From Ophthalmolycus amberensis (taxonomy: Eukaryota > Chordata > Actinopteri > Perciformes > Zoarcidae), in NCBI GenBank assembly GCA_024529925.1, contig JAFEUB010001117.1, positions 825,001 through 889,000 on the forward strand: a stretch of 64,000 nucleotides of DNA, in the 5' to 3' direction. Position 1 is the first letter of the stretch. Each line of letters begins with the position of its first letter. Below the pieces are notes generated by a model. The model saw only the letters and a list, made by a program, of their open reading frames with translations, did not search any database and was not told the origin of the DNA. This document shows positions 13,080 through 25,496 of this stretch, piece after piece. The position numbers were made by a program, and so were the translations under genes.

Positions 13080-13440
13080 GGATGTGTATTGTATACAGTT
13101 TCTTCCCGTCTTCAGTTGGACATTAACAAAGCCAGAGACCCCCACTGTCTCTGACACTTACACCCCCAGGACATTTTCTTCTTAAACACCCTTGCATTCC
13201 TTTCCCAATTAATATACACTTGACACTTTAATAATATACTTGTTTTAACATACTCTTATTTGTTTGTTTAGTTACCATAGTTTTATATTTTATTGTAAAT
13301 TTCAATATGTTTCTATTTTTAAATCATGTCTTGTATTTTGCACTGTGTTGATTGTTTAATGTTATGCACCATCCACCCAGTCAAATTCCTTGTATGTGCA
13401 ACATACTTTGGCAATTAAACAGTTCTGACTCTGATTGGAT
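13080..13440 (+). repeat. LINE 3'-end relic
   Basis: The right end has the phrase common to many fish LINE tails (CAAATTCCTTGTATGTGCAA, a TTGGCAATTAAA-like stretch, then TCTGACTCTGATTG). The left part is a T-rich 3' untranslated-type sequence. No reverse transcriptase frame survives. The 13,440-14,440 stretch to its right shows no gene. Confidence 0.45.
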
Positions 13441-14439
13441 ATCAACTAAGCCAGGCCCTATAGTTTAATTAAATTATAATTAATTAAACTTATAGTATCA
13501 TAGTAATGCTGCGTGCAATTTGATCTGATGGGAGCTTAACAAAAGGGTACATATACAATGCACATATGGCCTAGGTGTGGTGTCATAGGGGCCCAATAGT
13601 TTAAAAACAGTGTTTGCGGGGCCCTGTAACAGGTTAATCTGGCCAATACAATGATTTATTGGCTGCATTTCATTTAGGTGCAGTGACACTAACCCAACAA
13701 GCATGCAGGCTAACTGGCAATGTAATGGAGCCATAATTATTGTTATTAATTGCACCTGTGCCTTTTCTTGCCAAGACGTGTTGAATGGTTTTAATGTTGT
13801 ATTATGTATCATATAACAGGCTTCCCAAAGAGTACATTGTGAGTAAAAATGATCTGAATGGAAGTATTAGCCAGAACCTCTTCAGCATATTTAGCCAAAT
13901 CAACAACAAAAAAGACAATTCATTAAAAAATATTGTAATTCACAGTTATACTTTAATTTCAATGATATTCAAATTCAATCAAGTTGCAGTGACATCAATT
14001 TCAGAAACATGCATTCAATTCATTTCACAATATTGTATTACAAAAATATTTTGTGAACGGGATTGAGAAAGTTTCATTGTAAATCGATTTTGTCCTCAGT
14101 GGGCCTTTTTTGACACACCAGATGTAACTATTATTGTTTATCTTTTTATAACGGGTTCCAGTATTACTGCAAATTAATGGAATGACTGTGGTGATCCTTT
14201 CATGAGTTGCTATTTTTAACTAATAACGATATTATATTATGTTATTAATATTATTGTTATTCTATTCATTATTATCAGCAGTAGTAGCAGTAATAGTATA
14301 TTTTTATAAATATTGTATTTGTATTCATTTATTTCATGTATACTACGCAGACATAGTCCTACGATAATGAAGCATGAACACTGTCACACGGTTTTATTTT
14401 GAAAATTGCACCCGGAAGTGTCCGTGCTAAATGAATTGA

Positions 14440-14526
14440 AATCAGGTAGCTATGAGCTACGCACTGTATGAATATCGGTGGTTGAACTACGGAGGCGTGT
14501 GGAGGACAAATCTGCCAAAACTACAG
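14440..14526 (+). other. candidate 5' non-coding exon of the c1orf159 homologue
   Basis: A GC-richer segment ends in CTACAG followed by a GTGACT donor-like sequence near 14,526. It lies about 1.5 kb upstream of the first coding exon in the right orientation. Its assignment is an inference. Confidence 0.3.
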
Positions 14527-14529
14527 GTG

Positions 14530-15984
14530 ACTTTCTGAAAATACCTCTGCAGCGGACCTGACGTCGCTTAAACCACACCTAGGAGTCTGGTCTGCCCAAA
14601 GCCTGGTGCGTTAAATTTTTGTTATGAGTCTGTCATTGTAAACATACCCAATACTGTTGAACAGATTTAAATGGATTAGCAAATCTGCCTCTATAACGCT
14701 GACACAAACACGATTTAACTTCACCCCAGTGACAGGTGCTAGCGAGCTAAACACCTTGGTTGTATCCTGCATTACTCGACTGACGTTAGCACGTTTTTCA
14801 TGCCATTTTCCGAGGCATGTTGCTGAATGTTAACGCTTTAAAGTAACAATTCTTAAGGATTTGGTTGAATTTCTACTTGAGTGAAAACAATGGATTGTGC
14901 TCAGAGTTACACAGGGAGATCCTCCTTGTAGCACTGGCTCCGCAATGGCAAGCCTGTAGCGAGCGTCAGGCAGGTGTCAGGACAGCGGCGAGCAGGAGGA
15001 CCTCGTTCGGCACCCGTCGAGCGGGCGGGGCCATACTTCCTGAGAACCGCAATTTGTTGGCACGACAGTTCAACTGCCGTAAACCGGTTTTTACACTAAA
15101 GTGTTTACATTTCTCATCCGATTCCAATGAAACCACGAACCTCTGTGGAGCACAGAGTTTCAACATGAACCTGATCGATAGATGGCTTATGAAATACAAA
15201 TAATAATAAAAAAATAATAGAAACTATACAAGACTAATTTGAAATTGATATATATTATTTGAGATAATATATTGCCTAATTGCACAATACTGTATACATA
15301 CCATTATATATTGTATTTATCAGCCTATATATGCTATTATTATTATTCAATTGTATTATATTATACTGCTATTTATATTCTATTTATCTATTATCTATCT
15401 AAGACTAAATTTACATCTACTACTACATTTCACTTGATAATATATTACACTACTAGCTTGTATTTATTTGTTTATTTTTTTAAAATGTTACCAAATGTTA
15501 TACAACCACTATTTTACTTTACTTTGAGGAGACTGCACGGTTAGTCTAAGCACAACACTGGAATTATTTTACACCACGCAAACCTGAACAAGCCCTCTAC
15601 TCTTGAGCAGAGCAGCGATTACAACCGCACAACTCTAGACATTCAAATTAACTGGGAAAAAAACGTTCCCTCTACAAATAGATCTAAAACCCTTGAATAT
15701 AAACATGCTCATTGAAATCGGCTCCGAAATGTAACACAATGGTCAGAAGCAGTCAATCTATGTAGCTGGCCTAAATATATATAGGTGTCAGTATAGTGCC
15801 ACGAGCTGTCATATAAGTGCCACTGGTTGCATCACAGATCCACATCAAACAAGTATTCCGCTTAACCTCTCCTCAGCCAGAATATGTGAAATGTCTTGTG
15901 ATAATGTATTTCTCCTTCAATGTGCCTCGTCAAAGTCGTTGATGTGTATCTAATTCAGGTCTGTTTGCTCTTTAAGGGTTGAAT
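14530..15984. other. intron or upstream region of c1orf159; no further gene seen
   Basis: Mostly AT-rich, including a strongly T/A-rich stretch at 15,200-15,480. A GC-rich island at about 14,930-15,060 has open frames on both strands but resembles no known protein. Confidence 0.4.
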
Positions 15985-18417
15985 ATGGCTCTGTCATTCC
16001 TTTTGGTCTTTGCTGCAACTGTGATTCTGATCAGACCCGAGACACCTGTAACTAAGGTAGAAGATGGATGTCACTGAGCCAATGTGTGCTTTGTCTGGGC
16101 TACGCTTATTTGTTAATCAGTGAATGATGTTCTGTCTGTAGGCTTTACATCAGAACTCACTTGAGTGTTGTGGCGAGAAACAGAGGGTGAACAACTCGTG
16201 TTCAAATGACACCCACTGTGAACCAGGTAATGTGGATGTTTCCTTTAGAATTTTTTCACATCACTATTATTTTATCGTCATCAATTAGAGATTAGCCAGA
16301 GCGAGCTAATGCTACGACCATTGATCGATTTATCTTGTATAATTACTTTGGTGAATTCAGAGTTCCTTTAAAGGCATAAGGAGTGAAGTATTGACGTATT
16401 AAAATACTTTACACCGGCAATCTACCAAGAACAGAGTATTAGTGACGCACTGTACAAACATTGCAGTCGTGCGGAATCAAGTTTAATGTCTGTACTTTTT
16501 AAAAGAAGAGAAAGTATGAATTTGAGAGAATTTGTGCCTGCAAGGACACGGTGAAAAGCACTAGAACAGCCCGTCCCTGTGCTTACTCTTATCCGTGGCA
16601 ACGTATGAAGAAGGAAAACAATCTTTTGTTTTTGGTTAACTTTAAACTAGCAATTTTAAAAAACTAGATTAATTTAGTAAAGTGTTTCTATTTTGATGAT
16701 GTTCACTTCTATCCTTGAGTTGAACTTTCGTTCTTGCTTAATGAAAACATTCTTGGCAAATGCTTTCGCTTTCGTTCGTCTTGCGCCGAAATCGCTGAGT
16801 GAAATGAATACTTTGTTGGTATCTGGGTGTCAAAGGGCAAAAAATGTGAAGTATGTTCTTGTTTTGATTTCTTCAGGATGCTTCTTGCGTGTCCTTGAGA
16901 ACAGCAACACCGTTTGCATATTCTGTGACTCAGCAGCTGTGGATTTGGAGAACATAACAGTCTGCACCTACAGTAAGGACGGAGATCTGTTTTTTAATGA
17001 GAATTTTAAAAAACTGAATGTTATTTCAAAAAAAAAATATTTTCCCCTTTTGTGTGCTCGCTAGACTACACAGTGGAGAGGAAAAACCACACAACCGTAA
17101 CAACTGTCATTCCTAAAATTGGTAAGAAATCAAATCCACAGTCATTAATAACTGATTTACAAATTTTCTTGGCCTTAGCTTTAATGTTTCTATGAGTTTA
17201 AATTACTAGAAAAAAACCTGTAAATTATTTTCAAGGTAATGTGTTTGAAGGAACCGACTTCAATATAGTCATTATTTGTTACTGTCTAAGTTTGAAGTTA
17301 GATAATAGAGTATTACCCCTTTCCGTGGGTAAAAGTCTGTGTATGATGAAGATAATCAGCACGTTTCTCATCACTGTTTTCTGTTTTGTGCTGTTTTTGA
17401 GCAGGAGGGCCGGGTGTGGCGGCCTCTCTTCTTCTGGGAACGCTGTTGATCAGCCTGTTCCTGATCCTCTCTGTCGCCTCCTTTTTCTACTTCAAACGCT
17501 CCAACCGACTCCCGAACATCTTCTACCGCCGCAACAAGGGTAAGCACTTCACAGCTCTGATACACTGTAATTATACAAGCAGGGTTTTATCGACGCACCA
17601 CACCCGTTAAAGACATTATAATAAAGCATGGAAGTGCTGCGAGAGCATAGAAACACAATGTTATTGCTCTGCTTCAGTGATTCATATTTGACGTTCAGTC
17701 AGTTAAACCCAAATGTAACAATTTCTTTGTACTTTTACAGCCTTCATATTCCAACCGAGTGAGACAGTAAGTCAATTTTATTCTTAGTTTCACAGGTAAT
17801 CACCTACTACAGTACATTTGTGGCCTTGTGTGGAGACTGAATGCATTTATTGTCGCCTCAGCAATGTTGTCTTTTCGCACAAAGACATTCTTTGTAAATA
17901 TGTCTCAAATAGATGGTTATAATTTGTATTTTTGTTCCCCCTACTAGGCTGTCATGATCCCCTCCTCGACAGGTAAGACGACTTCCCCGTCTTAATCTGT
18001 AAATTACCTGTTTTTCAACTGTGACTCTGACCTCGAGGAACAGGTTATAAGATGATGTAATGCAAAGCAGTCAAATAGTACACGGAAGTATTAGGCAACG
18101 TTGGTGAGGAGTGTTGACATATTTTAGGGCTGTTGTAGCGATGACGGGCTTGTGTTCACAAAAAGAGGTGCATAGAAGTTGTGCTTAAAAGCACGAAACA
18201 TGCTAACAGTTAGCTCAAAGATTGAGACTGGACGAGTGATTCCAGTGCATGTCTCGTCTTGATTTTCCTCACAAGTGATTATATGTTCCTTTTGTTTTGT
18301 GTTTCCTTTGAAGTGAGGAAGCCAAGATATGTCAGAAGGGAGCGGCCCTCTGCAACATCAACACTGAATAGTGCCACCGTACCCACCACATCCACCACGC
18401 AGGTCTATAATGTGTAG
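15985..18417 (+). CDS. c1orf159: C1orf159 homologue, single-pass type I membrane protein
   Basis: Eight exons join in frame: 15985-16056, 16142-16226, 16877-16972, 17065-17121, 17405-17539, 17741-17766, 17948-17972 and 18314-18417. They give 199 residues, essentially the length of human C1orf159. The first exon encodes a hydrophobic signal-like N-terminus (MALSFLLVFAATVILI). A small cysteine-rich extracellular part follows (about eight cysteines, with several N-glycosylation sequons). One transmembrane helix comes next (ASLLLGTLLISLFLILSVAS), then a basic juxtamembrane segment. The cytoplasmic tail holds VRKPRYVRRERP, a signature shared with the human protein. Function is unknown. Poly(A) signal AATAAA is at 20293-20298. 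Confidence 0.85.
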
Positions 18418-20300
18418 TCGTGGGAGGGCCGGCGCAGGTACGAGAGGACGCTCAGGAACGATGTCAGTTATTTTTTTTTTTCATTCTTGTCACACGGGCT
18501 GTTCCTTTTTCTCTAATTAACAATAGGAGTGTTCTATTGCAGTATCCACCAGCTAACCTGTCAATCTTTTAGACACATTCTCTGATATTACATTAGTTTT
18601 TTCCACAGAAAAAACTTCATCATCACAGGAAAATAGTTTCAGTGCTGCCCTGTAAATTTGAAACCTCCCGTGTCGGTTTGTGGTTTCCTCCCACTCGTGC
18701 AGCACTTCAGGATCACTCGACCTGTCTGTTGAAGAATAGTTTGGCATTCAGGGAAATGCAAGTATTCACTCTCTTATCTGATTAACACATGTTATCTATT
18801 TTAAGCCGTATACCACCCCACCACACACACAAACACAAAAAAAGTGGAGAAAACACAATTCTCTATCGGACTATAAGGGTGAATTGTCATTTTTCCGCTT
18901 TGTTTTTTGTTTGCATTAAACAAACCAGATGTAACAGTGTGAACTTTGTTGCCTTTGGACAGAGGCTAGCTGTTTCCCCCCCCCCCCCCCCCCCGTTTCC
19001 TGTCTTTATGCTAAGCTTAGCTAACCAGCTGCTGGCGATAGCCATGTTTTTTACAGATCCGAGATGATCTTCTCACCTAACTCGCTGCAAGAAAGCGTGT
19101 GAGCATATTTCCCTCTATTCCTTTAAGATTAATTGTGACAGTGATCAAGTTGAGAAGCAGTGATTTCTTTGTGGGGGACAAAGTGACGGCCCAGTGACAT
19201 TTGATGGAAGCCTGTGTTTGCTAAATAGGATATTCACATGCGTGATATTTATTTACATTTTGTACCTGTGCACTGAGCTTTACTGATGACAGTCAGACCA
19301 ACAGAATAAATGACGTGTCTAATAGTAGAGTTCTTCAGGTGGGCCGGGATATTTTAGGGAGAGTGCTGTTGGTGCTGTATGTTTGATTGTTTTTTTTTGG
19401 TTTTATTGTTGCATTTGCATTTTTTTGTTGGCTTAAGCAAGGTGAATGTATTACACAAGTACAACAAATCATGTATCGGAGTTGCATACTTCATGAATCC
19501 ACAACAGACCTAGTCCAACATGAAAGAGGTGAAGTCATTCTCAACAACCGAATCATTATGTTTTCACTGGAAGGTCTGTGATCGTACACATCTTTTTAAA
19601 ATGCCATGTTTGCTCCATAAAGTAGATTTAAAGTCCAATAGATTTTTTTTTATCTCAGAACCTCAAAATTACTGAATCCTTGTGCACTTTATTTGTCTGA
19701 GGTCATCAGCTAATGTTTATTTATACACGACTAGTTGCCATTAAGTGTGAGTGAGATTGTTTTGTTGTACAGATGGCAACATTATATTGTTGCATTGTGA
19801 AATTTTCTTGACTACTATTAACCTTTGCCAAATGTCTGAAGAAAATGGATTTTACTGTGTGCCATTACTGTGATTACTGTGCCATTATGAGCGTTAAAAG
19901 CAGCCAGGAAACGTTTAGTCATCATGTGGTGAATGATTGGGTATTTGAATTATATCCAGTGGCCTTTATATTTACTGTACACTATTCTAAAACAAGTATC
20001 CTAGTTTTATTCGCTACGTGCTATTTAATTACATATAGTTTTATATCTTGACAACACTAAGGCTTTCCTCCTTCAGTATATGTGAAGCAACATGAAGTGA
20101 ACCAGATGAAAAGGCTGCAATCATACCATGAATATTCCCCTTTTTGCATAATGTGTCTGCTGTTGTACAGACAGCCGTAAGCTGAAGACATGTACATATT
20201 GTTTTATACAAATGATGTATTGTTTTTGTAATAATGTACATATTCTAGTTTTAATGCCATGAAGAATGTTCTGAAGATGTAATGTTTGGAGAAATAAAGC
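18418..20300 (+). other. long 3' UTR of the c1orf159 homologue
   Basis: About 1.9 kb without coding signal runs from the stop to AATAAA at 20293-20298. It includes a pure C run of about 18 nt around 18,977-18,995. The extent of the UTR is inferred from the first good poly(A) signal. Confidence 0.45.
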
Positions 20301-20361
20301 ACCTTTCCATTGCCAGTTTTTTCTTGTTGTTTGTGTTTATTCTACATCTATATGGCTTTAT

Positions 20362-20425
20362 TTGACAGCACTTTGTGCTGCGTTTCTTGTATGAAAGGTG
20401 CGATACAAATAAAGCTTATTATTAT
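20362..20425 (+). repeat. short LINE tail
   Basis: Reads GCACTTTGTGCTGCGTTTCT, then a GTGCGATACAAATAAAG-like end and ATT repeats. This is the recurring 3' end of several fish non-LTR elements. Only the tail is present. Confidence 0.45.
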
Positions 20426-20429
20426 CTCT

Positions 20430-22017
20430 TGTGATTTCTGCTGCTAATAATGAACAATGCTTCATTGTGAGCAAGACAAGAATATATTTCTACAAGAATG
20501 AGAAGTTTACTGAGAAAGGATTTAAAATGTCCCTGTTGGGTTATTGAATTTATTGATTGGCTCCTAGTGGATCAACAGGAATTGACGTACTTTACTTCTC
20601 TTGATTGTTAACATTACAGTATGTAGCAGAGTGGCAAACAAGACATCGAAGCAAGTAGTAAAATTGATGGTGCATTTTGAAAATCTGCAATCGTGTTACT
20701 TATTTCAAAGGGCTTTCGAGGTTGTTTTTTGTGTAATATTTGAGACGAAGGCTAGATGTTAAATACTCTGGGATTACTGGGACTGACCTGCAAAGTTGTC
20801 TGATAATAAAAAATTTACTTAATTATAATTAGGGTAAAAAAAAAATCCTAATTAATGTACGGTAAATTAAAAGAAATAGTGTATGCATGACTTTGTAGAA
20901 AAGATTTGACAGTTCAGATTTTGTCATTTTAAATAAATACACTATAAAATATCCATGATCCATCCAAAATGGTTCATGTGTCCTTGAACGTCTATCGCGT
21001 TAATAATGGAATTGAGTATCGATCTCACCTCTAATAACTGTACGAGGGCTTGTATTTTAAGGTACTGAAATGTCATACCTCTGGTAATAGAGGGACAGAC
21101 GTTTGCAGCTGCATGTGACTGGACATACTACTCTATTTATAACAGCTGAGTGCAAGGCCCCGGTGACACATATGCAAGGACAGACGGACATCAGAGCTGA
21201 AATGTCCCTGCAGGGAGAAAGTACAAACACCTTCAAACTGGACACTTCGTCCTTCTGCAAAAGGTAGGTTTTCTTTCTCCTGCAGAAACACATTAACAAC
21301 AATGTACTGTAGCTATATGCTTTGTGTTGGTTGTGTTGGTGACGTAACAACAATGTAAAAGACAAGACCTTTACCGACTTTGACGTAGAGCAGTTGAGCG
21401 GGGTTATCGCCGATCCTAATGACCCCACACCTGACAAATAAAGAAATGCCTTTTACCCTGTCGAAAAACAATACCACTAAAAACTACTATAAACTTATTT
21501 GAGTATTATTTGAGTTGCTGTAATTTAAATTAAGATGATATTTCAACATACAGTATGAATCACATTGCATCAATGACCCTCACTGAGTATGTTTGTTAAG
21601 ATGATACAGTATGTTGTGCCCTGACATTGGACATCTGAATTTTTTTTCAGGTCATATGACCGGAGTATTTCGGGGTCTGTTATGGATCTTGTGACCAGGA
21701 TACTCTAGTGTTGCTTTGCTGCCCTCTGGGGTCTTCAACTCTCAAGCTTTGAACTAATACAGCAGTTTGTTTGCGTTCTGCACAACAGTTTCCTAATGAC
21801 AGCTGATTACAAGCAATGTTAAGCTTCAGATAAAGACCCGCTCTATATTTAACTCAAATGTGTTGATGGAACTTCAACGATGAGTTAGGGGTGAAACCAA
21901 GGATGTACTGCTACACATTACATAAAGTCACTTTCATTATTATTCATGCAAAATACCTGAATCTGCAGCCGTCTGACACTGACCGTTTTTGTTTGTGTAT
22001 TTGTATTTCATTTTCAG
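20430..22017 (+). promoter_or_regulatory. perm1: perm1 upstream region with candidate 5' non-coding exon
   Basis: A segment ending CTGCAAAAG|GTAGGT (junction 21263/21264) is a plausible 5' UTR exon. The coding exon's acceptor TTTTCAG ends at 22017. No TATA box was identified with confidence. The remaining sequence is AT-rich and holds no recognised gene. Confidence 0.35.
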
Positions 22018-22041
22018 ATAGAGGAGCATGTGAGGATCAAA

Positions 22042-25000
22042 ATGGATGATTTAGATCACAGCATGCACATTGCAGAGTATGACTGGACAAGCTTCTATGA
22101 GGAGAGTGAGGAGTGTGGTCTGCATCAACCCCCTCTTGCCTGCCCTGATAGCGCCAATCTCAGTGATTCAGAGGATTCAGGAAACTCAAGTTCAGTCTTT
22201 AGCACAGGCCAAAAGGGGCCCCAGCAAAACTTTGCTGCAAACAGTGATGCAGCTGAAAGCAGCGCTGCAGGATGCTGCATGGAGGAAGAGAACTACTCAG
22301 GTTGTGTAAAGTATATATCAGGGCAGACTATTCAGAGTGGTACAGGAGGAGGAGAAGATGATCTTACAACAAAATGTGAAATGTCTCTTGATCTTTCTGT
22401 AGGAACCGCCATCAACACAACAGGGCACATCACGGAAGACACAGATGACAACACCACAGCCACACTGCAAACGGAGCAACCGAGTGTGCAGTATTCAGAT
22501 GAAGAACCATCAGAGCTGAAAACAGAAGATGGAGATGTGCAAATGGAGAGTGACATTCGTGAATTCAAACGTGACCCACTTTCTTGCAACCGAGCAGAGA
22601 TAAATGTGAAGGAGTCGCACACTTCAGACAGAGCTGTGAGTGAGGATGTGATTGCCGTTGCTTTAAGAGGAGAAAAAGAGCGCTGGTTCGTCACAGTGAA
22701 TGACAGTCCTGCACAACAGCGACCGCGTGCCGCCTCTGTGAAAAAAAAACGAAGACAAAGAAAAACTTGTAGGAGCAATAACATGTGCCGACTTGGACAG
22801 GAGAGATCAGTTGGAAATGGCTTAAAGTTACAGATAATGAAAGATAATTATGAATTTGAGGGAGGGACTGACACAGAGTATGTCACACCAGAAAACCAAA
22901 ACTCTGTGAAAAAATCAGGAGGGTATCCACGTGCTGAAGAAGATCCTGAGAGCACTCAGGCGGGAATAATTTCAGATGCATCACAAACGTCTTTAACCTC
23001 TGGTGAAGAAGACCTTTTGTCAGAAAAACTGGTGATGTCTCATTTCCCCAAATACAATATCATTGAGCCAATAGACAGAATATCACACGACACATTTACA
23101 CCCAAAGACCCTTCGCGGTCGGACAGCGTGGAGTCTGACGTCGTTGAGTTCTTCTCCACTCACAGTTTTGATTCTGAAAGCTATCTGTCCGCTGCTGAAT
23201 CAGTAGAGGAACTGCAGCAACTTCTCGTGGAACAACAGCAATTGCAAAGCTCATTATCTCTGACGGAGAACAACAATCTGTTCAATCTCACCGAGAATAC
23301 CGACGCAGACGATACGCGGGACAGAGAAGTGCATTCTTGTGATAGCACTCTCTCTTGCAATGTAACAGCTACTAACTCTGAAGGTCATGACAGTGCCGAT
23401 GTTCAGCCCACACTGACATTCCCATCTGCCGGCGAGAGTGTTGACAAAATGCCAGATGACAACGCCACGTGTGATAACGACACACACAGCATGCTGCCCT
23501 CGGATACACGCGGACTCCACAAACATGAAACGAGTCTTTCAGCATCTGGTTGCTCTTCAGGAGATCGTCTACTCCCCGTTCCTGATTTAACTGTAACACC
23601 TTGCTTTGTGGCCGACAGCCCTGAAACATATGCCGAAGCTGCGGGCCACAATCGGCCTGTGTACGCCATTTCTGCCTTTTGGGATGAAATGGAAAAATTG
23701 ACGATAAATGACATTTTGCAGCTCAGGATGGGTAGAAGGACCCCTCCCAGGGAAGCACAAGAAACCGTGACACCGAACATAGATGATCTCAGGTCTTTGG
23801 ATGAGACTGTGGAGTGTAATTTGTCTGATGTCGGTCTGATGGACACATCCGACACTGCTGACTCAGACTATTTCACACAGCCGGATGAATCCAAGCCAGA
23901 TCCTTCAAGCTGTGAGTTTTCTACCTCTGATATTGAAGAAGAGTACTCGCAGTTTCTCGGCGCCAGTAGGAACCCCACACCTGACCCTCGAAGCAAAAAA
24001 CAACGACGCACGAGAGACTCTCCTATCTTGGCACATGAGGAAGAGGAGTCCACAAGCTCTGAAGGAAAGGTGACTCCTGTGCCTTCAGAAGACTTGGCAA
24101 GGAAGTGTTTCGAGGATCAGGACTCAAATGCTATAATTTCAAGCCAACTTGCACGGCCGAGACAAATAACAAAAAGCAAAAGCGTGCACAATGTACAAGC
24201 TCTCAACACAGAGGATTTATCTTTGCACTTGCTACTTGGTGATGACGAGAGCAGTCTGTTTCTCAGCAGCTGTCCGTCTCTGGAGGAAAACGTGGTTTTA
24301 AAAGTGCACGACAGCCTGTTAGCACTTAAACCTTCACCTTTTATGGAAGAACATTGTCAAATATTCTGCCCTGAAGTGTTTCAATGCGTTTTCAGAGAGG
24401 ATGAAACAAAGAGTGACTTCCGCTGTGTCACCGTCTATGAGCCAGAGGACATCTCAGTGGCTCCTGTGATTGACTTCCCTCTTTGGACGCATGAAATGTC
24501 ATTCTCTTCCCTCCACCATTTCCAGCGCAGCGAGGAGAAACCCATCCCCATTTTCTCATGTTCTCATCCCATCGTCAGAGAACTCACATTCCCAAATCCT
24601 CACTATGTTTTCTTGGGTGCAGACTGCAAGGAGGAGGACGACATCTCTCCATTCAGAGTCGTGTCTCACTCCTTCATCCAGGGCAGTGATTGTGGGGCAG
24701 CAGCATCCTGCCCCACAACTGGATTTCACAGTTGGAACAATTTGATGAGGAAGATTCGCTTCCCGGACAAAGGTAGCATCTGGTGCAGGAGATCTGGCGC
24801 CTGGGTGTTTCCAGTTGAGGCTGAGAGGATCACCATCAAGAATGCAGATCCACCATTAACTGAGAGAAGAGTCTCTTTTACTCCTTCTCAGCTGTCTAGA
24901 GAGCTAGCAGTACAGCAGAGAGTTTTGGAAACTATAAAGACAACAAGTAAGTCTGAGCGCTCTCATATACGACAATAACAAACACTCAAAGCAAAACTAC

Positions 25001-25496
25001 AATTAAATAAAACCTCCTTTTTTGTGCGCGTTTGTCTCTAACAGGACGAGAGGGCATCTTCTCCACACTGAAGCAGTCAGATATGTGTTTGGTCTGCATT
25101 GCTTTTGCCTCCTGGGTGTTAAAATCTTCTGACCCAGAAGCTGCTGATGCCTGGAAAGCAGGTATGAAACTCCTTGCAATGATAGTCTGGTGTTACACTC
25201 ACAAATCTATTAATTTAACTAAAACCTGGCGTCTAGAATACAAACATTAAAGACCCCTGGAAACATCTTCCCCAATCAGCTTCTTCCTGAAAGGTGATGT
25301 CACAGATTTCTGTGCACAATGTCCTCGGGGGCTTTAGGTATTGAACATGAAGACTACTGTATAACTTAGTGAACTGACATTCAATTCTTCAAAGTGACCT
25401 TTATTGAAATCCTGTTTAGCTCTGCTAGCAAATGTGAGTGCGCTGTCGGCCATCCAGTACCTGCGGCAGTATGTGAAGAAGAAGAATCCCTCTTAA
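22042..25496 (+). CDS. perm1: PGC-1 and ERR-induced regulator in muscle protein 1
   Basis: Three exons join in frame: 22042-24946, 25045-25161 and 25420-25496. They give 1032 residues. I start at ATG 22042, because the frame's earlier GTG at 22030 is not a eukaryotic start and the ATG at 22028 is followed at once by TGA. The acidic N-terminus (DWTSFYEESEECGL) resembles PERM1. A basic stretch near residue 235 (KKKRRQRK) could be a nuclear signal. The long middle is acidic, Ser/Thr-rich and probably disordered. The C-terminus is the conserved part (SDMCLVCIAFASWVLKSSDP, then ALLANVSALSAIQYLRQYV). PERM1 is induced by PGC-1alpha and ERRs and supports mitochondrial and contractile gene programmes in muscle. 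Adjacent c1orf159 fits the human 1p36 order. Confidence 0.82.

Noticed and set aside
22028..22044. Earlier perm1 start at 22028 or 22030
   Set aside because: ATG at 22028 is followed immediately by TGA, and the codon at 22030 is GTG; ATG 22042 opens the real frame.
22332..23855. Minus-strand frames of up to 150 codons inside perm1
   Set aside because: Antisense shadows of the long perm1 exon.
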